Shown here in pieces: positions 27,577 to 36,623 of a stretch of DNA of 64,000 nt (within the stretch, counting starts at the first letter, position 1; the number at the start of each line of letters is the position of its first letter). Origin of the DNA: Flavobacterium aquariorum (lineage in GTDB: Bacteria > Bacteroidota > Bacteroidia > Flavobacteriales > Flavobacteriaceae). A program made the position numbers and the translations under genes. The stretch is from assembly GCF_003254745.1 (NCBI RefSeq), contig NZ_QKXH01000011.1, positions 101,931 through 165,930 of the forward strand. The letters run 5' to 3'. The notes below the pieces were generated by a model that searched no databases, was not told the DNA's origin, and saw only the letters and a program-made list of their open reading frames with translations.

Positions 27577-27679
27577 GTAGTAATTCTTTATTGAATTCCA
27601 AAAAACAGAAAAAATTACTACAAAGACATTAATAAAAAAACGCTCCCATTTATGAAATTTAGATCGAAATTTCATAAAT
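27577..27679. repeat. Two inverted repeats upstream of the histidine kinase gene
   Basis: The gap 27470-27803 has no ORF but holds a 9-bp inverted repeat (27577-27585 with 27613-27621) and a 13-bp perfect one (27648-27660 with 27667-27679) around a 6-nt spacer AGATCG. The second is a good dyad for a dimeric regulator or a hairpin; it lacks a U-run. Confidence 0.6.
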
Positions 27680-27769
27680 TCATACCAACAAACTTACATT
27701 TTAGAAATATAAATTATTTTTTTTATAAAATAATTACCCTTATTATCAACATATTACGACAAATCTTAT

Positions 27770-27777
27770 TAATTTTG
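27770..27777 (+). promoter_or_regulatory. Putative -7 box for the histidine kinase gene
   Basis: TAATTTTG matches TAnnTTTG 26 bp before the start codon. No -33 TTG is visible at the expected place. Confidence 0.4.
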
Positions 27778-27803
27778 AGTAGCTGATATTAATAGAAAAC
27801 ATA

Positions 27804-30215
27804 ATGAAATCAATTAATTCATTAACTTCTTTATATACAAAACCTTCAATACTAAGGTCAACTCCAATTGCTGTTCTTGTGGTTGCCACATTATATATTC
27901 TACTTTCTAAAACAAGCTTTTTAATAACAATCAACTCTGGAACTGTTAGTCCAATATTTTTTGCTGCAGGCTTTGCTTTTGCCTCGGTATTGATTTTGGG
28001 ACACAAAGCACTGATCGGTATCTGGATTGGCTCACTTTATTCAAATATATTCCTTAATATAGACATTGCAAATCTGGATAAAACACATTTTCTAAATCAC
28101 CTTCCTCTAGGTTTTTTTATTTCAATAGGAACTGTAGTGGCTTCAATTACAGGAACAATTATCGTCACTAGTTTGTGTCAAAAAGAGCATCCATTAAAAA
28201 ATGGACAAAATGTATTGGCATTACTTATTTTAGGACCAATCGTTTATTCTACGATTACATCTCTTATTGGAGTCATTAGCTTGAGACTTTACGGTTCAAT
28301 TTCTGTAGAACAATTTTGGTACACTTATAAAACATGGTGGCTTGGTGATGCAATTGGTATCATTTTAATTACTCCTTTGATGCTATCCTGGTTTTTAAAA
28401 GATTCTTTCGATAAAAATAATTTTAATTTCTTAGAATTAACACTCTATGGGCTAGCAACCATTTTATTATGTTTCGGCGTATTCTTTCAATATCACGATT
28501 TAAAATACCTCATCTTACCCTTATTGTTCTGGTCTGCCTATCGCTTTGAAATTCAAATCACTACGCTCATTATCATAATAATATCGCTGTTTGCCATTAT
28601 AACAACAGTTCAAGGGATTGGACCCTTTAATGAAGAATACGTTAACGATTCAATTTTATTTTTGGATCTGTTTTTGAGTGTAATAACCATTTGCAGTCTT
28701 TTTTTAGCAGGAATTATCGCTGAACGAAAAAAGGCTGAAGATTCAATTAAAAAAAGCGAAAAAAATCTTCGTGAAAATCAAACTTTACTTGAATCTACCC
28801 TTGAAAGCCCTAAAGATATTAGTATTTACTCTATAGGTCTAAATTATGAATATTTAAGTTTTAATAATCTACATCGCCATAACATGAAAATCATGAATGG
28901 TATAGACATTATTTTGGGAATGAAACTTCAGGATTGCCTGATTAACAAAGAAGAACTTGATGAAGCAGTAACTGTCTTAAACAAAGTTTTTCTGGGAGAG
29001 AGTATTACCACAATAAGAAATTTTGATGTCAATAACAGTTATTGGGAGTTAAGGACTAGTCCTATTGTTAATCAAAACAATGAGATTATAGGAGCCACAG
29101 TTATTTCAACTAATATTACTGATAAAATAAAAGCTGAGGAAGCTTTGATAAAAAGTGAAGAAAAATATCGAAACATATTTGAAAATATCCCGGATGTAAT
29201 TATTCAAACTAATCCCAATGGCATTTTTTGGAACATAAGTCCCTCTATCAAAGACATTACAGGTTATACTCCAGAAGAACTAATAGGGAGGCCAACAAAA
29301 GTGCTACAAACAGATGACGAGGAGCCAGATGCTGCTATCAAGCTTATAAATAAACAATTCATTTTAAATAATTATGAAAAATTAATTAAAACAAAATCAG
29401 GAGCAATAAAACATATTTCTCTAAGCGGCAAGATGATTTTTGACAATAATGGAAACAAACATCACATAGACGCCATTGTACAAGACATCACACAAAGAAA
29501 GGAACATGAAAAAGAGATTGCAAATCAAAACCAAAAATTACAAATTCAAAACAAAGAGCTGGAACAATTTGCCTATATCACATCACATGATTTACAAGAG
29601 CCTTTGCTTACGCTAAAATATTTTTCAGAACTCATCAAAGCAGATTTCCCAAAGAACACCAATGAAAACATCAATCAATATCTGGATTTTATTTTGGAGT
29701 CCTCTAATAGAATGCAAAAACTTGTTAAAGGATTATTGGACTATTCCAGAATTGGAAGCCAAATTGAATTAACAAAAGTAGACTGCAAAGAAATAGTAAA
29801 TGAGGCTATTTCAACTTTATCGGATATCATTCAAAAAACAGAAACACAAATCACATTTGATGATTTACCTCAAGTACAAGGTTGTTATGTAGAATTGATT
29901 CAGCTGTTTCAAAACTTAATAGAAAATGCAATAAAATTTAGAAAAAAAGAAATCCATTTAACCATCAATATAACTGCAAAACAAGTTGGAAACAATTGGC
30001 AGTTTGCTCTAGAAGATAATGGAATCGGAATTGAGGAACAAAACAAAGAAAAAGTCTTTATCATTTTTAAACGTCTCAATAACCGGGATGAATATCCTGG
30101 AATAGGAATTGGTCTTGCAATTTGCAAAAAAATTGTAGCCTTGCATAGAGGTTCTATTTGGGTCGAATCAATATTTGGTCAAGGTACAATTGTTTATTTT
30201 ACCATCCCGAAATAA
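27804..30215 (+). CDS. MASE1-PAS-PAS hybrid-free sensor histidine kinase
   Basis: This inner-membrane sensor kinase has 803 residues. Residues about 15-310 are a MASE1-type sensor of eight or more membrane helices (TKTSFLITINSGTVSPIFFAAGFAFASVL region). Two PAS domains follow (about 320-450 and 455-570, the second with ENIPDVIIQTNPNGIFWNISPS and a PAC-like end DITQRKEHEKE). The HisKA domain has phospho-acceptor H595 in ITSHDLQEPL. The ATPase domain shows QNLIENAIKF (N box), EDNGIGIEEQ and GIGIGLAICKKIV. MASE1 ligands are mostly unknown. A single-domain response regulator follows 39 bp downstream and is the likely partner. Confidence 0.9.
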   Translation: MKSINSLTSLYTKPSILRSTPIAVLVVATLYILLSKTSFLITINSGTVSPIFFAAGFAFASVLILGHKALIGIWIGSLYSNIFLNIDIANLDKTHFLNHLPLGFFISIGTVVASITGTIIVTSLCQKEHPLKNGQNVLALLILGPIVYSTITSLIGVISLRLYGSISVEQFWYTYKTWWLGDAIGIILITPLMLSWFLKDSFDKNNFNFLELTLYGLATILLCFGVFFQYHDLKYLILPLLFWSAYRFEIQITTLIIIIISLFAIITTVQGIGPFNEEYVNDSILFLDLFLSVITICSLFLAGIIAERKKAEDSIKKSEKNLRENQTLLESTLESPKDISIYSIGLNYEYLSFNNLHRHNMKIMNGIDIILGMKLQDCLINKEELDEAVTVLNKVFLGESITTIRNFDVNNSYWELRTSPIVNQNNEIIGATVISTNITDKIKAEEALIKSEEKYRNIFENIPDVIIQTNPNGIFWNISPSIKDITGYTPEELIGRPTKVLQTDDEEPDAAIKLINKQFILNNYEKLIKTKSGAIKHISLSGKMIFDNNGNKHHIDAIVQDITQRKEHEKEIANQNQKLQIQNKELEQFAYITSHDLQEPLLTLKYFSELIKADFPKNTNENINQYLDFILESSNRMQKLVKGLLDYSRIGSQIELTKVDCKEIVNEAISTLSDIIQKTETQITFDDLPQVQGCYVELIQLFQNLIENAIKFRKKEIHLTINITAKQVGNNWQFALEDNGIGIEEQNKEKVFIIFKRLNNRDEYPGIGIGLAICKKIVALHRGSIWVESIFGQGTIVYFTIPK

Positions 30216-30254
30216 AAACAGCATCCCGCCCTTAAAAAACAAATAATCGCTAAT

Positions 30255-30686
30255 ATGAAAAAATTAAATTCTGTTTTGCTGGTCGATGACGATGTGGCAA
30301 CCAATTTCATCAGTAAAATGTTAATTAAAAAAGCAGGAATAACGGACCATATCGAAACTGCTTTAAATGGTCGACAAGCATTAGATTACTTGACGAACAC
30401 TGGAAAATATGAAAAATCAGATAGTATCTTTCCACAACCCATGTTGATTTTACTCGACATCAATATGCCCGTAATGGATGGATGGGAATTTGCCGAAGCC
30501 TTTTCAAAATTGGATAAAAATCAAAAAGAAAAGATTGTAATTGTAATGCTCACCAGTTCGCTTAACCCTGATGACAAAGAAAAAGCAGCAAAACTTCCTG
30601 CAATTTCAGGTTTCCAAAATAAGGTTCTTACTTCAGAGGGACTCACCTCTATTATGAATACTTTTTTCCCTGATCATCTAGATTAA
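30255..30686 (+). CDS. Single-domain response regulator
   Basis: The 143 residues form one receiver domain with no output domain. The acidic pocket is D11-D13 (LLVDDDVATN), the phospho-acceptor is D68 in LLDINMPVMDGWEF, the conserved Thr is in VMLTSS, and the conserved Lys is in GFQNKVLT, where the usual Pro after Lys is Val. The layout resembles Rcp1-type regulators that pair with PAS-containing kinases. It follows the MASE1 kinase on the same strand, so phosphotransfer from that kinase is likely and the output must act through protein contact. Confidence 0.9.
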   Translation: MKKLNSVLLVDDDVATNFISKMLIKKAGITDHIETALNGRQALDYLTNTGKYEKSDSIFPQPMLILLDINMPVMDGWEFAEAFSKLDKNQKEKIVIVMLTSSLNPDDKEKAAKLPAISGFQNKVLTSEGLTSIMNTFFPDHLD

Positions 30687-30773
30687 TTTCATCATTATAT
30701 TATCCAAAGAATCAATTTATAATAAACCGTTACTATAAAAAATAATGACCAATAGCACTGGTTATTGTTGTAT

Positions 30774-30804
30774 AAAACATTTTTTTTACAAAAAAAAATG
30801 TTTT
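30774..30804 (+). terminator. Terminator-like A/T hairpin after the response regulator
   Basis: A 14-bp perfect inverted repeat (30774-30787 with 30791-30804) with loop ACA and a T-rich 3' side. The stem is almost all A-T, so its strength is modest. Confidence 0.5.
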
Positions 30805-30915
30805 TCTTGTCTTTTGTTATATTTTTTATATATTTATCAGATAATCGGAAAAATAAATCGTTTTGTCGGTTATTTAAAACCAATATAAATAAAATTGCTT
30901 GATAAAAGATAGAAT

Positions 30916-31524
30916 ATGACCCCCATTTTACTTCTTCAACTACGAAGCATTATCACTTCTCCATTAATTTCAATATTTTGCAAAAAATTTGAAGAAAATG
31001 AAATATTATTGAGAAAATCTATTGACACCAGTATTTGCACCGTTCTTATTGGCCTCGAGAATATAATGGAGAACTCCATTTTATATGATAAAATCATTGA
31101 TTCTATAACTTTTACTGAATTTTATAAAACCACTGAATTTGAAAACGGAAAAATTTCTTCAATAAATTACTCTTTTGAACAAGAAGGTTTTGTTCCATTG
31201 AATTTGATTTTCTCATCCAAAAAAGGACGTATCTCAGAAATGATATCAAACGAGGTTGGCATTAAAAGTGAAACAGCGGGAGCTATTCTAAATTTTGCAG
31301 TAATGATAATATTATCTCATTTTGTAAATGAAAAACAAAAATCGACCATTATCCAAAACGATTTAAATTCACAAAAAAAAATAATACTGCACAATGTTCC
31401 CGAAGGTATCAGGGTGCTTCTTGGATATTCAAATTTTGAATATGAAGATGCTCACGCCGATTCAAATGCATCGATAAAAACCAATTCAAAACCTCATTTC
31501 TTAAATAAAATTTTCAAATTCTAG
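30916..31524 (+). CDS. DUF937-like hypothetical protein
   Basis: The 202 residues have no signal peptide. The middle pattern SIDTSICTVLIGLENIM and later RISEMISNEVGIKSETAGAILNFAVMIILSHF resembles the repeated helix pairs of DUF937-like proteins (Leu/Ile-rich helices around a small Gly motif). The C-terminus is polar and probably disordered (HADSNASIKTNSKPHF). Function is unknown. It is alone between the two-component genes and the GH3 gene, with a 229-bp AT-rich leader region. Confidence 0.6.
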   Translation: MTPILLLQLRSIITSPLISIFCKKFEENEILLRKSIDTSICTVLIGLENIMENSILYDKIIDSITFTEFYKTTEFENGKISSINYSFEQEGFVPLNLIFSSKKGRISEMISNEVGIKSETAGAILNFAVMIILSHFVNEKQKSTIIQNDLNSQKKIILHNVPEGIRVLLGYSNFEYEDAHADSNASIKTNSKPHFLNKIFKF

Positions 31525-31555
31525 CTACAGAAGTTCACAAGGTTTTTATAAAATA

Positions 31556-31591
31556 AAAAATGGCAACAATCCTAAGACCGTTACCATTTTT
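31556..31591 (-). terminator. Terminator between the DUF937-like and GH3 genes
   Basis: A 12-bp stem (31556-31567 with 31580-31591), with one G-U pair on the minus strand, is followed by a U-run leftward. It lies 18 bp past the GH3 stop and could also serve the rightward gene. Confidence 0.72.
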
Positions 31592-31608
31592 CTTCTAACT
31601 AATTAAAC

Positions 31609-33867
31609 CTATTTTAATGTAAACTCTTGTGTGAGTCCCTCTATTTGAATTTTGAAAGTTCCTTTTTCCGAAATCCACTTCAAATCATTGTTTACAAATT
31701 GAAGATCTTTTTGATTCAAAGTAAAACTTACTGTTTTGCTTTCGCCAGAAGCCAAATTAATTTTTTCAAATCGTTTCAACGCCTTAACTTCAGGTGTAAT
31801 ACTTGCCACTTTATCTGACAAATAGAGCAAAACAGACACTTTTCCACTTACTTTTCCAGTGTTTTTTACTTCAACAGAAACCTTTAAGTCATCCGAATTA
31901 CTTACTTCGGGTTTATCAATTTTAAGGTTCGAATATGCAAAAGTTGTATAAGATAAACCTGTTCCAAATTCAAATTGAGGCGAATAACTTTTTTCATATT
32001 TGGCATCATTATTTTGCTCATCATCTCCTAAACTTTCTGTGTATTTTCGATTGTATTTTTCTAATGAATTAGGATATCTAGGATAATTATACGGCAACTT
32101 TCCACTAGGATTCACCTCCCCGTACAATATATCCGCTAATGCTCTTGCTCCTTCATTTCCAGGCAAATAACACTGTACTACGGCACTCATGTTTTCTTCA
32201 AAATCACTTATCAATCTTGGTCTTCCTTCGGTCAACACCAAAACAATTGGTATATTTAATTTAGACAACGCTAAAGCCAACTTGGATTGTGAAGCGGTAA
32301 TGTACAAATTACTAATATCGCCGGGTGTTTCAGTATAGTTTTTCTCACCAAGACATAGAATGATTTTAGATACTCCCTTGGCCATTTCAATCGTTTTTGC
32401 AATTTCTGCATCATCAAAATTTGCTAAATCTGCCCCATGCGTATACAACACATTTTCTTTGCCAATTTTATTTTGTAATGCTTCAAGGATCGTCATTTTG
32501 TCTGCAGCATAAGTATCTGAATTTTCTCCCTGCCAGTTGTAAGACCAACCGCCATTCAAATACTTCATACTATTGGCTGTAGGTCCAGTTAGCAATACTT
32601 TTTCGCTTTTATTTAATGGTAATACTGCATTGTTGTTTTTTAACAATGTGATTGACTCAGCCGCTGCATCGTATGAAGCATCTATAAACTCTTGAGAGCC
32701 AAACTTTGGATAATCCTTCAAATTGGCAACTGTGGTTTGAAACAAATTCAATTCAAATTTCATTTTCAAAATTCTGGTTACAGCATCGTCAATTCTTGAC
32801 ATTGGCACTTCTCCCTTGTTCACCAAATCCAACAAATCAACATAAAAACTATAATCTTCGGGAACCATACTCATATCTATTCCTGCCAAAACAGATAATT
32901 TGACCGCTTCACGATTGTTCTCGGCAACTTTATGTCTGGTATAGAGATAAATAATGTCTTTCCAATCGGTAACTACAACTCCTTGAAAACCCAATTCTTT
33001 TTTCAAAACATCAGTAATTAAGTATTTGCTGGCATGAACTGGAGTTCCATTAATTTCACCTGAGCTAACCATTACACTTTTGGCACCCGCTTTAATAGCT
33101 GCTTGATAAATAGTCAAATCAAACTGTCTCAAAACTCGCTCAGGAATAATACTTGGAGTTCTGTCTTTTCCAGTTGTTGTGCTACCGTATCCTATATAAT
33201 GTTTCATACAGGAAGCCACATTATATTTTGACCCAACATCATTCCCTTCAAAACCTTTTACCATCGCTTCGCCCATTCGGCTTGACAAATAGGCGTCTTC
33301 ACCAAAAGACTCCCACATTCTTGACCAGGCTGGATTTCTTGGCAAATCCAAATCGGGTGAGAAAACCCAAGGAATGGAAGAAGCTCTTGTTTCATAGGCC
33401 GAGATTTCAGCACCTTTCTTTACAATATCAGTATTGAATGTTGCTGCCATTCCAATTTGCTGCGGAAACAATGTTGCACCAGCCGTATAACTCGAACCGT
33501 GAATAGCGTCTATCCCATACAATACCGGAATTTTCAATCTCGTTTTATTTGCCTCACTACTGATGGTTGTAATTACTTCATTCCATTTTTTAATAGTAGG
33601 CGCCCCTGGATTTGGCACATTTAAAATAGATCCAACATGATATTTTTGAATCGCCTCATTTAATTTTGGCAGATCAAATTCTCCTGGTTTTCCTTTGGCC
33701 TCCAAAGAAGTAATGGTAATTTGTGTCATTTGGCCAATTTTTTCTTCGGTACTCATTTTGGAAAGTAGTTCGGAGACTTTCTTATCTATTTCAGAGTTCG
33801 TATTTTGACTTCTAACTCCAAAAGTCAGAAAACTCAAAAATAGCAGTAGTGCAATTTTTAATCTCAT
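31609..33867 (-). CDS. GH3 beta-glucosidase (BglX-like)
   Basis: This exported glycoside hydrolase family 3 enzyme cleaves terminal beta-linked glucose. The 752 residues start with a signal peptide (LKIALLLFLSFLTFGVRSQ). The GH3 N-terminal barrel follows, with GIDAIHGSSYTAGATLFPQQIGMAAT and the nucleophile region GVVVTDWKDI (Asp). Then come the C-terminal alpha/beta-sandwich (ITLLKNNNAVLPLNKSEKVLLTGP) and a fibronectin III-like end. The size and order match periplasmic BglX. A LacI-type operator-like site lies about 130 bp upstream of the start, suggesting control by the maltose-locus regulator. Confidence 0.93.
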   Translation of the reverse strand: MRLKIALLLFLSFLTFGVRSQNTNSEIDKKVSELLSKMSTEEKIGQMTQITITSLEAKGKPGEFDLPKLNEAIQKYHVGSILNVPNPGAPTIKKWNEVITTISSEANKTRLKIPVLYGIDAIHGSSYTAGATLFPQQIGMAATFNTDIVKKGAEISAYETRASSIPWVFSPDLDLPRNPAWSRMWESFGEDAYLSSRMGEAMVKGFEGNDVGSKYNVASCMKHYIGYGSTTTGKDRTPSIIPERVLRQFDLTIYQAAIKAGAKSVMVSSGEINGTPVHASKYLITDVLKKELGFQGVVVTDWKDIIYLYTRHKVAENNREAVKLSVLAGIDMSMVPEDYSFYVDLLDLVNKGEVPMSRIDDAVTRILKMKFELNLFQTTVANLKDYPKFGSQEFIDASYDAAAESITLLKNNNAVLPLNKSEKVLLTGPTANSMKYLNGGWSYNWQGENSDTYAADKMTILEALQNKIGKENVLYTHGADLANFDDAEIAKTIEMAKGVSKIILCLGEKNYTETPGDISNLYITASQSKLALALSKLNIPIVLVLTEGRPRLISDFEENMSAVVQCYLPGNEGARALADILYGEVNPSGKLPYNYPRYPNSLEKYNRKYTESLGDDEQNNDAKYEKSYSPQFEFGTGLSYTTFAYSNLKIDKPEVSNSDDLKVSVEVKNTGKVSGKVSVLLYLSDKVASITPEVKALKRFEKINLASGESKTVSFTLNQKDLQFVNNDLKWISEKGTFKIQIEGLTQEFTLK

Positions 33868-33992
33868 TTTTTTATTATTTACCTTTTAAACTTAGACTTT
33901 TTAATAATTGCTTAAATTATTAATGAATTTTAAAAGTAATTATATTTATTAAAGAACTGTTTTTTAAGGAACTAATTTAGTTGTTTTTCATA

Positions 33993-34008
33993 GGTTTAAC
34001 GTTTTCGT
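33993..34008. promoter_or_regulatory. Operator-like site upstream of the GH3 gene
   Basis: GGTTTAACGTTTTCGT shares its last ten bases with the site upstream of susC except for one base, and has the central CG typical of LacI-family operators. It sits 126 bp upstream of the GH3 start. This is the weakest of the four sites. Confidence 0.45.
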
Positions 34009-34068
34009 AATTTTATAATTAGGTACTAACACCTTAATTTTTCTTTTTCTTTTTACTCTTTTTTCAAA

Positions 34069-34107
34069 AAAAATCCCATTTCACTTTTTTAGCGAAATGG
34101 GATTTTT
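34069..34107 (-). terminator. Terminator of the NTF2-like gene
   Basis: A perfect 14-bp inverted repeat (34069-34082 with 34094-34107) with flanking A and T runs, 25 bp past the stop codon. Confidence 0.88.
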
Positions 34108-34131
34108 AAATAGTAAAAATTGTTTCAATTA

Positions 34132-34494
34132 CTATCCATGATAAACTCTCGAAGCAACAATTTTGTCTTCTTTTACCACAAGAACCTCAGCAACAAGCAT
34201 GTCTTCTTCACCGTCAACTGTGCGAATGTATTCCATAAAAACACGATCAGCATTAGCCGTTAAAGACGTCACTTTATAGTGCAAACTTGGTAAACGATCA
34301 AAAGCGTCGTGCCACCAAGCTCTTAAAGACTCTTTTCCAACTACTAACCCTTGCGTTTCTGGCTTACGAATTTTTAATTTTGGACTGAAATGTTCTGCTT
34401 CATCATCATAAAGTGATAATAATTGTTCCAAATTATGATTGTTAAAAGCTTCAAACCATTTAAAAGCTATGGATTGCAATTTTTCTGCTGTCAT
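34132..34494 (-). CDS. NTF2-like (SnoaL-type) protein
   Basis: The 120-residue product has the cone-shaped NTF2-like fold pattern: helices at the start (FKWFEAFNNHNLEQLLSLYDDEAEHFSP), the stretch GKESLRAWWHDAFDRLPSLHYKV, and a beta-sheet end with VFMEYIRTVDGEEDMLVAEVLVVKEDKI. Such proteins are enzymes or binding domains with varied ligands, so the role here is open. It has its own terminator, and a terminator also lies upstream, so it is probably transcribed alone. Confidence 0.8.
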   Translation of the reverse strand: MTAEKLQSIAFKWFEAFNNHNLEQLLSLYDDEAEHFSPKLKIRKPETQGLVVGKESLRAWWHDAFDRLPSLHYKVTSLTANADRVFMEYIRTVDGEEDMLVAEVLVVKEDKIVASRVYHG

Positions 34495-34515
34495 TCTGTT
34501 TGTTTTTAAAATTAA

Positions 34516-34550
34516 AAAATCCCTTTACATTTTGTTATGCAAGGGATTTT
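34516..34550 (-). terminator. Terminator of the pseudouridine synthase gene
   Basis: A 10-bp inverted repeat (34516-34525 with 34541-34550) with a U-run on the minus strand, 20 bp past the stop codon. Confidence 0.78.
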
Positions 34551-34569
34551 GAAGTTATTTTATAAAAAA

Positions 34570-35475
34570 TTATACGTTCTTCAAATTGATAATTTCCTGT
34601 TCTGTCAGTAGTCTCCAATTCCCTCGAGGTAAATTTTTCTTGGTTAATCCTGCAAAAGCCACACGGTCAATTCTAAGAACATCATAATTGAAATGTTCAA
34701 AAATGGAACGCACTACTTTTACATTTGCAGATCTCAATTGAAGTCCAATTTCACTCTTTGCTTCTCCTTCAATATAGCTGACATCCTCTACATAAACGCG
34801 GTGTCCATCAAGAACAAGTCCTTTGTTTATTTTTTCTAAATCTTCAAATTTTAAATTTTTATCTAAAGAAACCTGATAGATTTTGGAAGATTTTTGATTC
34901 GGTAATGTAAATTTACGAATCATGTCCGTATCATTGGTAAACAACAAAAGTCCCGTTGTATTTTTATCCATTCTACCTATTGGTCCAATTTTCGCATTGG
35001 TAGAACCCTTAACCAGTTCTAAAACATTACGATATTCTTGACCTTCATCAAGTGCTGTGGTGAAATTTTTAGGCTTATTTAATAAGATGTACACTTTTTT
35101 CTCCGGTGTCAAAACCACTCCGTCAAAATTAACCACATCACCTGGTTTTACCATATAACCCATTTCGGTAACAGGAATACCATTAACTTTTACATTTCCT
35201 GATTGAATGTAAATATCAGCATCACGTCTAGAGCAAGTCCCTGAATTTGAGATGTATTTATTCAAACGAATTTCATCTTTTACTTTAGGTCTTTTAGGCG
35301 CTTGATTTGGTTTTTTCTCTACTTTATCAGTAGTATCGGCAACTTTTACAATTGTTTTTACTTTTTTTGGCCCTTGTGCCCTTTTTTGCATCGCAGGTTT
35401 TGGCTTATTCGAACTTGGTCTAGAGCTTGTTGGTCTAGCACCACTTCTTTTATTATTGCCTTCCTTATTGTTCAT
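34570..35475 (-). CDS. RsuA/RluB-family rRNA pseudouridine synthase
   Basis: This enzyme isomerises uridine to pseudouridine in rRNA. The 301 residues start with about 65 residues of low-complexity Lys/Pro/Ser-rich sequence, then an S4 RNA-binding domain (LNKYISNSGTCSRRDADIYI). The catalytic domain has GRMDKNTTGLLLFTND with the catalytic Asp and ends with RGNWRLLTEQEI. The basic tail is common in Bacteroidota members and may bind RNA. Which rRNA site is modified is not clear; RluB (large subunit) is the nearest guess. The gene has a -7 box 20 bp upstream. Confidence 0.9.
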   Translation of the reverse strand: MNNKEGNNKRSGARPTSSRPSSNKPKPAMQKRAQGPKKVKTIVKVADTTDKVEKKPNQAPKRPKVKDEIRLNKYISNSGTCSRRDADIYIQSGNVKVNGIPVTEMGYMVKPGDVVNFDGVVLTPEKKVYILLNKPKNFTTALDEGQEYRNVLELVKGSTNAKIGPIGRMDKNTTGLLLFTNDTDMIRKFTLPNQKSSKIYQVSLDKNLKFEDLEKINKGLVLDGHRVYVEDVSYIEGEAKSEIGLQLRSANVKVVRSIFEHFNYDVLRIDRVAFAGLTKKNLPRGNWRLLTEQEIINLKNV

Positions 35476-35494
35476 AATATTCTATAATTTGCTG

Positions 35495-35502
35495 CAAAGA
35501 TA
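35495..35502 (-). promoter_or_regulatory. Putative -7 box for the pseudouridine synthase gene
   Basis: TATCTTTG on the minus strand, ending 20 bp before the start codon. A -33 TTG is not seen. Confidence 0.45.
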
Positions 35503-35615
35503 CTATTTATATCATTGGGAAACGATTTTTGGTAATTAGAAAAAGCTAACTGCTTAATTAAACGAATGTTAATCACAACAAGATTAGTAAATAGTATTTA
35601 ATCACCTGAAAAAAA

Positions 35616-36572
35616 TTAAATAGTCATCAATACTTTTTTACCATGCCACAGAACACTTGGATTAATCAAAACGATACAAAAAACGCCTAGTACTATGAGA
35701 AACTTCAATACATTGTGAAGCTTTACATATCCTTCTTTTGTTTGCCATTTCCACAAATAAAGCAAGAAAAAAATCATGATTATAAAACCACAATAAAAAT
35801 AAATATCCATATACCCAACATCATAAACATTAATCAAAAAATAAACGGGAATTACGGTTAGCAGCGTCAATCCAGTAATTATTTTCTTAGAAACACCTTC
35901 GCCGTAAATAATAGGGATTGTTTTGTAATCATTAGCTAAATCTCCTTTTAAGTTTTCAAGATCTTTTATCATCTCCCGAATTAGAATTAACAAAAACAAG
36001 AAAGCGGCATGCGAAACAATAACAGCGAGTTTACCACTATTATTTTCAATTTCATACAATGGCATTTTTAAATAAAAGTACAGCAGAATTCCAAAAAAAG
36101 GAAGAACTGCCAAAAATGCTGCCATCAAATTTCCAATAAGAGGGTATCTTTTTATTTTATGGGAATAAAACCAAATCAGGAAAATATAAACTGAAAAGAA
36201 CATAACGGCCCTAAAAGAAACAAAAAAAGCTATTAAAGCCACGAAAAAATTAAGGCTAAAATAGACTTGGAGCTTCGTTTTTTGACTTACCAAACGATCC
36301 AATTGTGATTTATTGGGGCGATTTATCAAATCCTTTTTACTGTCATAAAAACTATTGATAATATACCCAGAAGCTATAGTCAAACTTGACGCCAAAACGA
36401 TTATAAAAATCTGAAAATCAAGTAAAATAGACAAAGCTCTTTTCTCTGGTGCCAATATAAAAATAGCCGACAAATATTGAGCTAAAGCAATAATAGGAAT
36501 ATTATAACCTCTAACCACAGAGAACAAACTCACAATTTTTAATACAAATAGTTTATGCTTCCTGCTTAACAT
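35616..36572 (-). CDS. UbiA-family prenyltransferase
   Basis: This inner-membrane enzyme transfers a polyprenyl group to an acceptor. The 318 residues have eight or nine membrane segments and the two Asp-rich metal/diphosphate motifs of the family: NSFYDSKKDLINRPNK near residue 70 and DLENLKGDLANDYKTIP near residue 200. Flavobacterial relatives are often labelled geranylgeranylglycerol-phosphate geranylgeranyltransferase, but the acceptor cannot be told from motifs. It follows mevalonate kinase by 51 bp on the same strand, which ties it to isoprenoid use. Confidence 0.85.
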   Translation of the reverse strand: MLSRKHKLFVLKIVSLFSVVRGYNIPIIALAQYLSAIFILAPEKRALSILLDFQIFIIVLASSLTIASGYIINSFYDSKKDLINRPNKSQLDRLVSQKTKLQVYFSLNFFVALIAFFVSFRAVMFFSVYIFLIWFYSHKIKRYPLIGNLMAAFLAVLPFFGILLYFYLKMPLYEIENNSGKLAVIVSHAAFLFLLILIREMIKDLENLKGDLANDYKTIPIIYGEGVSKKIITGLTLLTVIPVYFLINVYDVGYMDIYFYCGFIIMIFFLLYLWKWQTKEGYVKLHNVLKFLIVLGVFCIVLINPSVLWHGKKVLMTI

Positions 36573-36623
36573 GGAGTTTGTTTAGAATTTATAAATAGGG
36601 ATTCTTAATTGTTCTATCTTAAA

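Noticed and set aside
31609..33867. GH3 gene as a fused or truncated GH
   Set aside because: The length and the full three-domain order are standard for BglX-like enzymes.
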